DNA of 64,000 nucleotides from assembly GCF_015840335.1 (NCBI RefSeq), contig NZ_CP060395.1, forward strand, positions 1,116,001 to 1,180,000, in the 5' to 3' direction. The number at the start of each line of letters is the position of its first letter. Within the stretch, counting starts at the first letter, position 1. Under the pieces are notes generated by a model. It was not told the origin of the DNA and searched no databases. It was given only the letters and a program-made list of their open reading frames with translations. A program made the position numbers and the translations under genes. Of the stretch, positions 33,142 to 41,934 are shown piece by piece. The DNA comes from Synechococcus sp. CBW1108. GTDB lineage: Bacteria; Cyanobacteriota; Cyanobacteriia; PCC-6307; Cyanobiaceae.

Positions 33142-33738
33142 CCTCTGATCAGGGTATTCGGGCCTCGGGTTTTACACCACGCAACGGCCCAGGCATCAGG
33201 GTGGTGATCCACCACCTCATCCACCCGCTCGATCGGCAGCAGTTCCGGGCCACTGCCGGGATGGCCCTGCTGGCCGCCCCGCTTGCGGCCACTGCCCTTG
33301 CGCCGCTCTGGCGGCTTAAAACCCAGACCATCATTGGAGGGAGGTTTAGATGAGTTGCGAGAGCTGAGTCCGATCCGCTCACGCAGGTTTGCCAACTCGG
33401 TGGCGAAGGAGGAGAGTTGGCCGCGCAACAGCTCGATCTCCTGCAGCTGGGCGTTGATCAGCGCTCTGACGCTGGCGGGAGTTTCCAGCCAGTCGGCTTC
33501 TGGAATTCCAGCCGGATGTGCGGTCATCACAGGCGGGTCTCTACCTGAGATACAACCGGAAATCAAGCTGTCGTCAAGGGTTCAGCAGGGCCGATATTCA
33601 CCGCGAGCTGTCACGCCCCCTGAACGGATACAATATCCCAGGTCAAATTTTATTTTATAATGGCATTCATCTATTCACCAAGTATCAATATTATTCAACG
33701 CAAATTACCATTCTCCCGCTTGCACAAAGTCAATCAAG

Positions 33739-34296
33739 ATGCCAGTAAAGTATCAAGTACTAGATAGATTTGAGCTGCCTGCGGATTATTCAAATAGCAG
33801 ACCAACAATTCGATGGTTTTTTTGGATAGTATTTGGCGATCTGTTGATGTCATCTTGGTTGCCCGGATCGCTTTGGCGCCGCATACTTTTGAGAATATTT
33901 GGAGCATCAATTGGCCATGGAGTTTTATTAAAACCTAACATCAAAATTAAATTCCCTTGGCATCTTTGTGTCGGCGAAAATTTGTGGATCGGAGAGAATG
34001 TTTGGATTGACAATCTTGCACACGTTGAGATTGGATCAAATGTCTGTATTTCTCAAGGTGTTTATCTATGCACCGGTAATCATAATTTTAAAATAGCATC
34101 TTTTCCGTATCGTTTAGGTAGAATTGATATCGAAGACGAGGTTTGGATTTGTGCGATGGTTCGCATTGCTCCGTCAGTTCGCGTAGGAAGAGGTTCCGTT
34201 ATAGAGTTTGGTTCTGTTGTTTATGATTCTATCCCTTCCGGCATGATTGCAAAAGGAATTCCTGCAGTGCCCATACGGCGTCGAGATATTACTTAG
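33739..34296 (+). CDS. WcaF-like left-handed beta-helix acetyltransferase
   Basis: The 185-residue product is a hexapeptide acyltransferase of the colanic-acid WcaF/NodL group, which acetylate sugars for surface polysaccharides. Hexapeptide turns run from about residue 70 to 165 (IKFPWHLCVGENLWIGENVW, VEIGSNVCISQGVYLC), and the catalytic-loop His is in CTGNHNFKIASF. The C-terminal IPSGMIAKGIPAVPI is standard. The gene is complete but its DNA is AT-rich compared with core genes, suggesting transfer. It is flanked by IS66 and IS5 debris, so it is a surviving member of a broken glycan locus. Confidence 0.9.
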   Translation: MPVKYQVLDRFELPADYSNSRPTIRWFFWIVFGDLLMSSWLPGSLWRRILLRIFGASIGHGVLLKPNIKIKFPWHLCVGENLWIGENVWIDNLAHVEIGSNVCISQGVYLCTGNHNFKIASFPYRLGRIDIEDEVWICAMVRIAPSVRVGRGSVIEFGSVVYDSIPSGMIAKGIPAVPIRRRDIT

Positions 34297-34561
34297 GGCA
34301 TCTCGGGAAATGTTATGTAGGCTTTTCGAAAGGCTACAAGTATATACTCTGAGCACTTTACTGCATGTTTAATATTGGCCAGCACGGCTCTTGGAAGGCT
34401 AGCAGAGAGTTCTAAAGCTTAAAATTAAAACGCCTGTTCTTTAGCGACCTTCCGAATCGATTCTTTGGGAAACAATTGGTCTACTCCTCGAGGAGGGATA
34501 AGCTCAAGAGTGAAGAAGCAACTCTAGCCGTAAGAGATTGAATCCATTTGATCTTTTTTAA
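34297..34561. other. AT-rich spacer after the acetyltransferase
   Basis: No coding signal of note was seen. The composition is similar to that of the acetyltransferase gene, so it probably came with it. Confidence 0.4.
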
Positions 34562-34693
34562 GGGAACCTCGAAAAATCAAGAATTTCACGCCTACAGAAG
34601 CTTGCAAAAAAACGCCTTGCGGCGCCAAAGGGTCTAATAAATTGTACATCAAAATGGCTGAATTGACTCAAGCAGCTTCGTACTAATTATTGC

Positions 34694-35751
34694 TCATGCG
34701 AGTGCAAGCCCACGATCCTTCCTTAGAAGATATCGCAGGAAGTTGAATGTCAGGTTCTTGAGACCCCACCATGCTTTGTTTCTCTCAAGTCCAATCTTTC
34801 TAGTCATCTTGCCACCCATAGACATGGTCATGCAGCCAAAAACATGTTCCACACAAGCTCTTATTGCTGATTTAATACGGTTACGCTCTTTGGCTGCGTC
34901 GCTTAGCGGGTGATTGCGGCTGCCTTTTTCGTGAATGCAACTTTCAAAACCGCCAAGATTCAGTAGGTCTTCAAAGCGCTCGCCTGCATAGGCAGAATCT
35001 GCCCAAACATAATCATCTGTGTTCTCAGGATCGAGAAGCATTGGCAGCATCTGACTGTCATGGATATTGGCCGGTGTCACGGCATAGCGCCTGATAAATC
35101 CATGTTCCACGTCGATACAGATATTGTTCTTGTAGCCGTAGTGATTGATGCCGTTCTTTTTAACCCATCGCGCATCCAAATCCTTCTGCTGCAATCGATT
35201 TGGGTTTTCGTCCCAGCCTTCAGGCATGCGATTCTCTTTGATCTCCTTGTTGTCTTCTCTGCTATTTCGCTGCCTTAGAAATGGTACTAGCGTTGCATCA
35301 ATGATCTGACCGCCACGGGCTTCGAGACCTTGGGACCGAAGATATGACTCAAACTTTTCAAATAGCTCTTCGATCACTCCGGCCTTGCGAAGCCTTTCTC
35401 GAAAAAAGGCGAGAGTAGTAGCATCGGGAATATCGTTCATTACGCCTAAGCCAACAAACTCTTCAAAAGAACGGCGATCATTTACCTGGAGCTCAGTGTC
35501 ATCAACCGCAAGCGGAAGGTTACACCTACGCTCAAATTGAAAAGCTGTTGAAGCACCAGCATTTTGAAGAGGATCAGCGGATCAATTCTCCGCCGACCAG
35601 CATTGCTTTTGCGCTCTTGCGCATAACCTGTTTCGAGCAGTGGGCGAAATGATTCCCAAGGAATCGATTCGGAGAGTCGCTCAAGAACAGGCTTTTTAGT
35701 TTTGAGCTTTGCAACCCTATGCTGCTCGTCCCAGAAGCCTCTTTGGCCCAT
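34694..35751 (-). pseudogene. IS5 transposase copy 2, frameshifted
   Basis: The start MGQRGFWDEQHRVAKLKTKK and the rest match copy 1, but after QQLFNLS about 23 extra bases (near 35491-35533) replace copy 1 sequence, which breaks the frame between FNLS and FEEFVGLGV. The C-terminal 248 residues remain open with all three catalytic residues. The enzyme is not expected to be made in full. Confidence 0.88.
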
Positions 35752-35898
35752 ACCAGGGATGCATGTCCGGCGACAATCAAGTTGACCGGTCGGCGACAAG
35801 CTCGTTGGCCGGTGGGGTGAGTGCTGGTGACCCTGGTGCCGATGCGCAGGGACCAGGGGATGCCGGCACCACTGACAAGCCACCAACGCAACCTGTTC

Positions 35899-37458
35899 AT
35901 GACGAAACGACGAGGCGGCAGCAGCCAGGAGGCTGCTGCCGCGGCGGCGGGCATCTCAGTGCGCAGTGCTCGCCGGATTGAATGCAATCAGCTGCAGCCG
36001 CGGGCGAACCAGCCCCGTGGCCGCACCCGCCCCGATCCGCTGGTGGGGGTATGGGAGGAGGAGCTGGTGCCGTTGCTGCAGCGCTCACCCGCGCTGACGC
36101 CGATCACGCTCCTGGAGCATCTGCAGCGGCAGAAACAAGATGTGGACTGGATTCCGCTACGGCGCACCCTGCAGCGCCGGGTGCGGGAGTGGAAGGCAAT
36201 GCACGGCCCGGCGCCGGAGGTGATCTTCCCTTTGAGTTACGAGCCCGGCGAGATCGCCTTCTGTGACTTCACCCAGCTCAAAGGGGTGGAGGTGACGATC
36301 GCAGGTGAGGCATTCCCCCATCTGTTGTTCCATTACCGCCTGGCATGGAGCGGCTGGAGCTACGCGCAGGTGGTGCAGGGCGGCGAGAGTTTTGTGGCCC
36401 TCTCCGAGGGTCTGCAGAACGCCCTGGCAGCTTGCGGCGGGGTGCCGGCGGAACTGCGGACCGATCGGTTATCGGCAGCATGTCGCAACCGCAACGGCAG
36501 TTTTTCAGCCGACATCACCCCCCGCTATCACGCCCTCTGCAGCCACTACGGCCTGGCCTACAGCCGCAACAACTGTGGCGTGGCGCATGAGAACGGCCGT
36601 GTGGAGAGTCCCCATGGCCATCTCAAGCGGCGGATCGAGCAGGCGCTGCTGCTGCGCAGCAGCAGTGATTTCGAGTCGCTGGCTGAATACCAGGCTTTTC
36701 TGGCTGCAGTGCTCGAGCAATACAACCGACCGCGTCTGGTCCGGCTGGAGCAAGAGAAATCGGCGCTGCGGCCACTACCGCGGTTTCGTTTTGCCGACTA
36801 CGACATTGAACAGCTCACGGTGCGACGCACCAGCACGATCGAGGTGCGCAGGGTGGTGTATTCGGTGCCGCCGCGGTTGATCGACCAGCGGCTGACGGTG
36901 CGGATCTTCCACGACCGGCTGCAGCTGCTTCTGGGCCGGCAGATCGCCTGCGAACTGGCGCGGCGCCACGGCGGTGTCGAGCGCCATGGGCGGGCATGGA
37001 GCATCGATCTGGAACATCTGATCGATGCGCTCAGGCGCAAACCCCGGGCATTGCTGCACTGCAGTTACCAGCGGGAGCTGTTCCCCGATGAGCGCTGGTG
37101 GCAGCTGTGGCAGCAGCTGCGCAATGGCGGTGACCGTGACGCCGCCGCCCGATTGATGGTCGAGGCGCTGTATGTGGGCTGCCGCCTGGCGGGCTACGAG
37201 CCAGTGCTGGTTTGGCTCGAGAAGGCCCATCAACGGCAGGGGCTGTCGCTGGCGGCGCTGCAGCAACGCTTCCGGCTGCCGCCCCATCGCCCCCACCCGC
37301 CGCAACGCATTTCCCAACACACGCTGCAGAGCTATGACGACCTCCTTGCCCTCCATCCCGCGGCCCCAGGCGGCGGAAGCCGCCCTGCCGATCCTGCTGC
37401 GACAGCTGCGGTTGGCATGGATCCGCTGCCACTGGCAGAGCATCGCCTCGCAGGCTGA
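35899..37458 (+). CDS. istA: IS21 transposase IstA, copy B
   Basis: The 519-residue product differs from copy A by about 15 substitutions and five extra residues (IDQRL) before TVRIFHDRLQ. HTH and DDE residues are conserved (CDFTQ, RTDRLSA, VESPHG). Since PPRLIDQRL-type sequence is the longer and probably ancestral form, this copy is the better candidate for an active enzyme. Confidence 0.93.
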   Translation: MTKRRGGSSQEAAAAAAGISVRSARRIECNQLQPRANQPRGRTRPDPLVGVWEEELVPLLQRSPALTPITLLEHLQRQKQDVDWIPLRRTLQRRVREWKAMHGPAPEVIFPLSYEPGEIAFCDFTQLKGVEVTIAGEAFPHLLFHYRLAWSGWSYAQVVQGGESFVALSEGLQNALAACGGVPAELRTDRLSAACRNRNGSFSADITPRYHALCSHYGLAYSRNNCGVAHENGRVESPHGHLKRRIEQALLLRSSSDFESLAEYQAFLAAVLEQYNRPRLVRLEQEKSALRPLPRFRFADYDIEQLTVRRTSTIEVRRVVYSVPPRLIDQRLTVRIFHDRLQLLLGRQIACELARRHGGVERHGRAWSIDLEHLIDALRRKPRALLHCSYQRELFPDERWWQLWQQLRNGGDRDAAARLMVEALYVGCRLAGYEPVLVWLEKAHQRQGLSLAALQQRFRLPPHRPHPPQRISQHTLQSYDDLLALHPAAPGGGSRPADPAATAAVGMDPLPLAEHRLAG

Positions 37459-38125
37459 GGGCGAGGGCTGGAGCCCCAGTCAGTTTCTCTATGCCCTGTG
37501 CGAGCAGGAAATGGAGCAACGCCAGCAGGCCCGCCAGCACCGGCTGCTGCGCGCGGCCCAGCTGCCCTGGAGCAAAGCGCTGGCGGACTACGACCATGGC
37601 GGCCGGATCGAGGCGCACCGATGGCAGGAACTGGAGGCCTTGAGCCGCCAGAGCGAGTGGCTGCAGCGGGGCGAGAACGTGCTGCTGTTCGGCCCCAGCG
37701 GTGTGGGCAAGACGCACCTGGCGGTCGGCATCGCCTTGGCGCAGATCGGCCTGGATCAGGCCTGCCGCTTCTATCCCGCCACGAGCCTGGTGCAGGAGCT
37801 GCAGAAGGCCCGCGCCGAATACAACCTGCCGGCAGCGCTGGAGCGGCTGGATCGCTACCCGCTGCTGCTGATCGATGACATTGGCTATGTGCGGCGGGAT
37901 GAACAGGAGAGCAGCGTGCTGTTTGAGCTGATCTGCCACCGCTACGAGCGCCGATCGCTGCTGATCACCGCCAATCAGCCGTTCACCGCCTGGGATGAGA
38001 TCTTCCCCAGCAGCTCAATGACCGTGGCGGCGGTGGACCGGCTGGTGCACCACTGCCACATCGTCGAGATCAGCGGCGACAGCCACCGCCGCGCCCAAGC
38101 AAGCCGGCGCAGCGGCAGCAAATAG
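37334..38125 (+). CDS. istB: IS21 helper ATPase IstB, copy B
   Basis: It is practically identical to IstB of copy A, with Walker A GPSGVGKTH and Walker B LLLIDDIGY. It overlaps istA by 125 bases. Identity is much higher over istB and the right end than over the middle of istA, which hints at gene conversion between the two copies. Confidence 0.94.
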   Translation: MTTSLPSIPRPQAAEAALPILLRQLRLAWIRCHWQSIASQAEGEGWSPSQFLYALCEQEMEQRQQARQHRLLRAAQLPWSKALADYDHGGRIEAHRWQELEALSRQSEWLQRGENVLLFGPSGVGKTHLAVGIALAQIGLDQACRFYPATSLVQELQKARAEYNLPAALERLDRYPLLLIDDIGYVRRDEQESSVLFELICHRYERRSLLITANQPFTAWDEIFPSSSMTVAAVDRLVHHCHIVEISGDSHRRAQASRRSGSK

Positions 38126-38394
38126 CCACAGCAGCCGTAGAGAAGCGGAGAACAGCCCGGGAGATTGTCGTCCGGCGACAACCTGGTGCCGATGGTGCCA
38201 GACCCCGGCGGGGAGCTCCGCGCTGCCGGCGGACTGTGCGGTCCGCCGGCTCGTGCGCTCCAGGGCAAGGCTCAGCAGAGGTCTCGGCGCCTAACCGGCC
38301 AACGTGGTTGTCGCCTGGTGCCGATCAGAGGAAGTCAGTGCTGGCAATGGCTCGGACTGATGTGTGGCTCAGTTTTCGTGTCGCCTCCAGCGTC

Positions 38395-38434
38395 ATCGCC
38401 CCCCAGTTGTCGCCGGCGACAACTGGGGGGCGAT
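38395..38434. repeat. 40-bp perfect palindrome in the right end of IS21-B
   Basis: This is the same perfect palindrome as in copy A (27651-27690), centred on GTTGTCGCC-GGCGACAAC. Confidence 0.93.
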
Positions 38435-38680
38435 CAGTTCCCCTCACCGGCCAACTTGATTGACGCCAATCGGCCAAGGGGGTTGACGCGGGACAGATGC
38501 AATTAACTATCCAAATTATAAGCTATAGTCGCCTCGACGCAAGGGCTGATCGTATTTTTCGAGGTGCCCAAGAGAAAATTACAATATTAATCGCTACTCT
38601 TGCCGGTCTAGCAGCTATTTCTTTTGTTGGAAAACAGTGCTTCAAGCCATGGGGAGAGGCAATAAGTTGGCTTGGCGCTT

Positions 38681-39710
38681 CTTGATTACCCAGCTCGCTC
38701 CGCGCACCGCGAGCCTGGGCCGTAGACTGGTACGCACATACCAGTTCAGTCATGGCGCGCAACGTCATCCAGTTCCAGAAAGGCCTTTCACTGCCTGACT
38801 TCCAGCGGCTCTACGGCACCGAGGTGCAATGTGAGGCTGCTTTGGAGAAGGCGCGCTGGCCCGGTGGGTTCCGCTGTCCCCGCTGCAATGGCCATGAGCA
38901 TGGGCTGGTCTATGGCCGCAGGCTCAAGCGCTATCAGTGCCGCAGCTGCGGCCATCAGGCCACGCTCACGGCTGGCACGATCATGCAGGCCACGAAATTG
39001 CCTCTGACCACCTGGTTTCTGGCCTTTTACATGATCGGGCAGGCCAAAACAGGGATCTCCTCGCTGGAGCTCAGCCGCCACCTGGGCGTGAACTACGACA
39101 CCGCCTGGCTGCTGCACCACAAGATTCTGCGGGCGATGGCTGATCGGGAGGAGGCTTACCTGCTGCGGGGAAAAGTCCAGATCGATGATTCCTACCTCGG
39201 CGGAGAACTGCCGGGCGGCAAGGCAGGTCGGGGTTCAGAGAACAAGATCCCCATCGTCGCGGCCGTCTCCTTGAATGAGGCGGGCCGGCTGATTCACGCC
39301 AGGATCACAGCCGTGAGTGGCTTCAGCTCAGAGGCCATCGCTGAGTGGGCCAAGCGCCATCTGGCGCCCGGCAGTCAGGTGCTCTCCGATGGCCTGGCCT
39401 GCTTTCGTGCCGTGACCACGGCAGGCTGCAGCCATCACGCCATCGTCACCGGTGGGAAGCACCCAAACGACTTGCCGCAGTTCCGTTGGATCAACACCGT
39501 GCTGGGCAACCTCAAGACCGGCTTCAACGGCACCTTCCACGCTTTCAATTTCGACAAGTACGCCAGGCGCTACCTGGGCGGCTTCTGCTTCCGGTTCAAC
39601 CGGCGCTTCTCGATGGTTGCGATGACTGATCGCATTGCCAATGCGGTCTGTTGCTGCATGCCCTGCACGGAGCGGGATCTCAGGGTTGCGGAGGCTTATG
39701 GGTAATCAAG
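38681..39710. mobile_element. IS1595-family element, copy B
   Basis: Perfect terminal repeats CTTGATTACCC and a clear 8-base duplication TGGCGCTT (38673-38680 and 39711-39718) define 1030 bases. It is the same as copy A in the opposite orientation. Confidence 0.97.
38752..39705 (+). CDS. IS1595 family (ISXO2-like) transposase, copy B
   Basis: The protein is identical to that of copy A over 317 residues, with zinc ribbon and ISXO2 DDE core. Identity of both copies points to very recent movement. The start follows the left terminal repeat by about 60 bases. Confidence 0.94.
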   Translation: MARNVIQFQKGLSLPDFQRLYGTEVQCEAALEKARWPGGFRCPRCNGHEHGLVYGRRLKRYQCRSCGHQATLTAGTIMQATKLPLTTWFLAFYMIGQAKTGISSLELSRHLGVNYDTAWLLHHKILRAMADREEAYLLRGKVQIDDSYLGGELPGGKAGRGSENKIPIVAAVSLNEAGRLIHARITAVSGFSSEAIAEWAKRHLAPGSQVLSDGLACFRAVTTAGCSHHAIVTGGKHPNDLPQFRWINTVLGNLKTGFNGTFHAFNFDKYARRYLGGFCFRFNRRFSMVAMTDRIANAVCCCMPCTERDLRVAEAYG

Positions 39711-40555
39711 TGGCGCTTTTGCGCCGCTTACAATCAGGGGGCTTGATCTATGCTTGAGGACAGGCCAATTTTCAGCAATATGCGTAGGCTTTCTCGCCCT
39801 GCAATGGCTACTACTTAAGGGCAAAAAGCCCTATTTAGCGGGCTTATGCTGGGCGTTGGCGATGATTAAACCTCAAATAGCCGTCACATTTGCCATACTA
39901 TTTATTGCCAAGCCTCATCGCAAAGGGGTATTGCTCGGAATTGGCATTTTGATCGGACTAAGCGTTATTGCACTGTGGCATACTAGCACTCCACCAGTGG
40001 AATTCCTCAAAAGCTGGCTATCAACTCTATCAAATTTCACAAACACGGGGTCTCCAAATATAACCGGATTACTGTTGCTTTCGAACAATAGCCTTATGGA
40101 ATACGTACTAATCGCTTCGGTCGCTGCCTTTGCAGCAATGATTAGCGTTTTTTACGTGAACAGACGTAGATCAGAAGCCGCCACCATGGCCTGGGCTCAA
40201 CTGACAAATGCTAGCCTTTCGATGGAGCTTTCTGGGATAAGCTCCATCTTGGGAGCATTATTATTCTATCATCACATATACGACAACATTATGCTATATC
40301 CAGCCCTAATATGTTGCTGGCTAATTAGCGCTCAGCGCCCAATGCTAGGCAATGTTGCACTTTCACTTTTGATAACTCTAAGCTTGTCTACGCCCTACAG
40401 GTTTTTAACCTGGCTTCCATCCAATCAAGCATTTCAGCCCTCCGTTTGGCTACTTATTGGGATGTTTTTACTATTTCGAATCCTTAATGGCAAAGCATAT
40501 TCGCCAGTATTGGCGAAATGATCACAGCCCAATAGGTGCCAGGGAGGCAAATTAA

Positions 40556-41014
40556 TCACCCCTCCATGCGCCACACCTGATCGGCTGGGGTCCAATCGCT
40601 GAGCTCGCCAGGCTGGAACCAGAGACCGATCTCGAATTCGGCGGTTTCGGGGGCGTCGGAGCCGTGGATCACATTGCGGCCGATGTTGACGGCCAGATCA
40701 CCGCGGATCGTGCCGGGCTCGGCCTCCAGGGGCTTGGTGGCGCCTATCAATGTGCGGGCGCTGGCGATGACGCCGTCGCCTTCCCACACCATGGCCACCA
40801 CCGGGCCGGAGGTGATGAAGGCCACCAGGCCGGCGAAGAAGGGGCGCTCGCGGTGCACGCCGTAGTGGCTCTCGGCCAGCTCGCGGCTGGGGGTGAGCTG
40901 CTTGAGCCCCACCAGCTTGAAGCCCTTGCGCTCAAAGCGCCCCAAGATCTCCCCCACCAGGCCGCGCTGAACGCCGTCGGGCTTGATGGCAATGAAGGAG
41001 CGTTCGGCGGCCAT
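40556..41014 (-). CDS. ndk: nucleoside diphosphate kinase
   Basis: Ndk balances NTP pools by moving the gamma phosphate through a phospho-His. The product from [20 protein letters not shown] is 152 residues with the full set of motifs, including [20 protein letters not shown], the active-site His in [20 protein letters not shown], and a normal end. The upstream in-frame ATG (41023) would add only MTF. In picocyanobacteria ndk lies beside speA and thiO; here speA is 2 kb away and thiO 31 kb away. Confidence 0.97.
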   Translation of the reverse strand: MAAERSFIAIKPDGVQRGLVGEILGRFERKGFKLVGLKQLTPSRELAESHYGVHRERPFFAGLVAFITSGPVVAMVWEGDGVIASARTLIGATKPLEAEPGTIRGDLAVNIGRNVIHGSDAPETAEFEIGLWFQPGELSDWTPADQVWRMEG

Positions 41015-41117
41015 GAAGGTCAAAACAACTAGCTAGCCCATCGTGAGCGCCGGCCCCGCCGCTTGGCAAGCACGCCAAAAGGCACTGGCCATTAGGGGCC
41101 GGCGTGCTGTGGGCCAT

Positions 41118-41549
41118 TCAGGGGCCGCCATGCTCCGCCCAGAACTCCCCGGGGGTGCGAATGGGGTAGCGATCCCGCAAGGCAAGTAGGGCTTTGTCGC
41201 CCGTCACCAGGGCCTGGGCCGAGCCGAGCCGCAGAGCCGCCACCAGGGTGCCGAGCACCGGCAGGTCGTTGCGATCCGTCAGGTCGCTCTCCGCTACAAC
41301 CTCCGGCTCCACCAGGTCGGCCAAAATCGCCAGGGAGTCGATCAAATCATCGATGGCAGGAAGCGTCAGTCCATGACGGTGGACCAACCTTGGCTGGGTG
41401 CGGCGCAGCTCAGCAAGGATGAAATCCGACAGCACCAGATCCAGCGCCCCGAAGCGCCAGGCAGCGATCAGCCGGCCAGGGATACTGGCCGGGTAAGCGA
41501 GGCCGGAGAGCAGCACGTTGGTGTCGAGCACCACGCCCAGGCCGGCCAT
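41118..41549 (-). CDS. PIN-domain toxin (COG1569 type)
   Basis: The 143-residue product begins GVVLDTNVLLSGLAYPASIP, with the catalytic Asp and the long loop typical of the COG1569 PIN subgroup. It also has Glu in FILAELRRTQPRL, DRNDLPVLGTLVAALRLG and the ALVTGDKALLAL strand near the end. All four acidic positions are present. It follows its antitoxin by two bases. The pair appears intact. Confidence 0.88.
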   Translation of the reverse strand: MAGLGVVLDTNVLLSGLAYPASIPGRLIAAWRFGALDLVLSDFILAELRRTQPRLVHRHGLTLPAIDDLIDSLAILADLVEPEVVAESDLTDRNDLPVLGTLVAALRLGSAQALVTGDKALLALRDRYPIRTPGEFWAEHGGP

Positions 41550-41551
41550 TG

Positions 41552-41824
41552 TCAGCGCCCGCCGCGGCTGGCCGCGACGGCAACATCAATCTCCGCCAGT
41601 CCCTCCGCTTCCGGCACTTCGGCATAGCCCGCTTCGATGCGCTCACACAGGCCGTCAAAACGGGCCTGCAGGCGACGGATCCGCTCAAAAAGACGGGCAT
41701 CCACCAGGGCCGCTACGGGTTTGCCATCGCGCTTGATCACGATGCTGTCGTGGCGGTATTGCACCTGATTGAGCATGTCGCCGAGGTTTTGGCGGAAGCT
41801 CACGGCACTGGCTTCGCTGATCAT
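41552..41824 (-). CDS. Phd/YefM-type antitoxin paired with COG1569 PIN toxin
   Basis: From the ATG at 41824 the 90-residue product reads MISEASAVSFRQNLGDMLNQ, then YRHDSIVIKRDGKPVAALVD, a complete Phd fold. The C-terminal LFERIRRLQARFDGLCERIE should bind the toxin. The open frame further upstream is not conserved. A short inverted repeat ATAC-GGTTA-GTAT about 20 bases upstream of the start could be part of an operator. Confidence 0.87.
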   Translation of the reverse strand: MISEASAVSFRQNLGDMLNQVQYRHDSIVIKRDGKPVAALVDARLFERIRRLQARFDGLCERIEAGYAEVPEAEGLAEIDVAVAASRGGR

Positions 41825-41934
41825 GACAACACGTGAGAGCAATACGGTTAGTATGGTCAGCATGATCGGCCCTGGCAAGCGGCGAGACCGTTCATGGCGT
41901 CGTTGCCGCGGCAGCTCGATGTGTAACGGCATGG

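Larger units (their letters stand above)
31535..33179. mobile_element. IS256-type element B
   Basis: The ends share TGGTGTAAA as inverted repeats, followed by similar C-rich bases. The element is about 1.65 kb and holds one transposase gene. It sits in the IS66 coding sequence, but I could not find a clean target duplication. Confidence 0.75.
31220..33527 (-). pseudogene. IS66 transposase remnant, split by IS256-B and cut by IS256-A
   Basis: The N-terminal part (33527-33180) from MTAHPAGIPEADWLETPASV contains the coil LINAQLQEIELLRGQLSSFA and NSSKPPSNDGLGFKPPERRK, the TnpC start of IS66. The second part (31534-31220) reads CGQLLVGIDPEPLRHQMIEI, PPITPLVIEHRLHRLVCPCC and SALVGLLGSAFTLSFSKTQA, the zinc-finger region and start of the DDE domain. 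It stops at the right end of IS256-A, so the catalytic part is gone. The two parts are separated by IS256-B. Confidence 0.88.
35764..38495. mobile_element. IS21-family element, copy B
   Basis: Ends TGTCCGGCGACAA and the complement of TGTCCCGCGTCAA define 2732 bases. GATGCA occurs on both sides (35758-35763 and 38496-38501) as a 6-base target duplication, and removing the element restores the sequence seen in IS5 copy 1. This proves the boundaries. Confidence 0.97.
34562..38569. mobile_element. IS5-type element, copy 2, interrupted by IS21-B
   Basis: The left end GGGAACCTCGAAAAAT and right end (complement of GGGCACCTCGAAAAAT) match copy 1. Between 35764 and 38495 an IS21 is inserted near the right end. 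Without it the element is about 1.27 kb. No target duplication is obvious, so the neighbouring gene may have been cut when the IS arrived. Confidence 0.9.
38570..40521 (+). pseudogene. GT87/DUF2029-like membrane glycosyltransferase, split by IS1595-B
   Basis: The left part (38570-38680) reads ITILIATLAGLAAISFVGKQ and ISWLGA. The right part (39719-40521) continues as FAPLTIRGLDLCLRTGQFSA once the IS and one TGGCGCTT copy are removed, then GLCWALAMIKPQIAVTFAIL and several membrane segments to the end PVLAK. The (R/T)GQFS and KPQ motifs are typical of GT87-like polyprenyl-sugar-dependent mannosyltransferases. The N-terminal half is missing since IS5 copy 2 abuts it. The DNA is AT-rich, like that of the acetyltransferase at 33.7 kb, so both may come from one acquired glycan locus. 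Confidence 0.8.

Noticed and set aside
41040-41117. Space between ndk and the PIN gene checked for an RNA gene
   Set aside because: Only 78-100 bases without stable structure or tRNA features.
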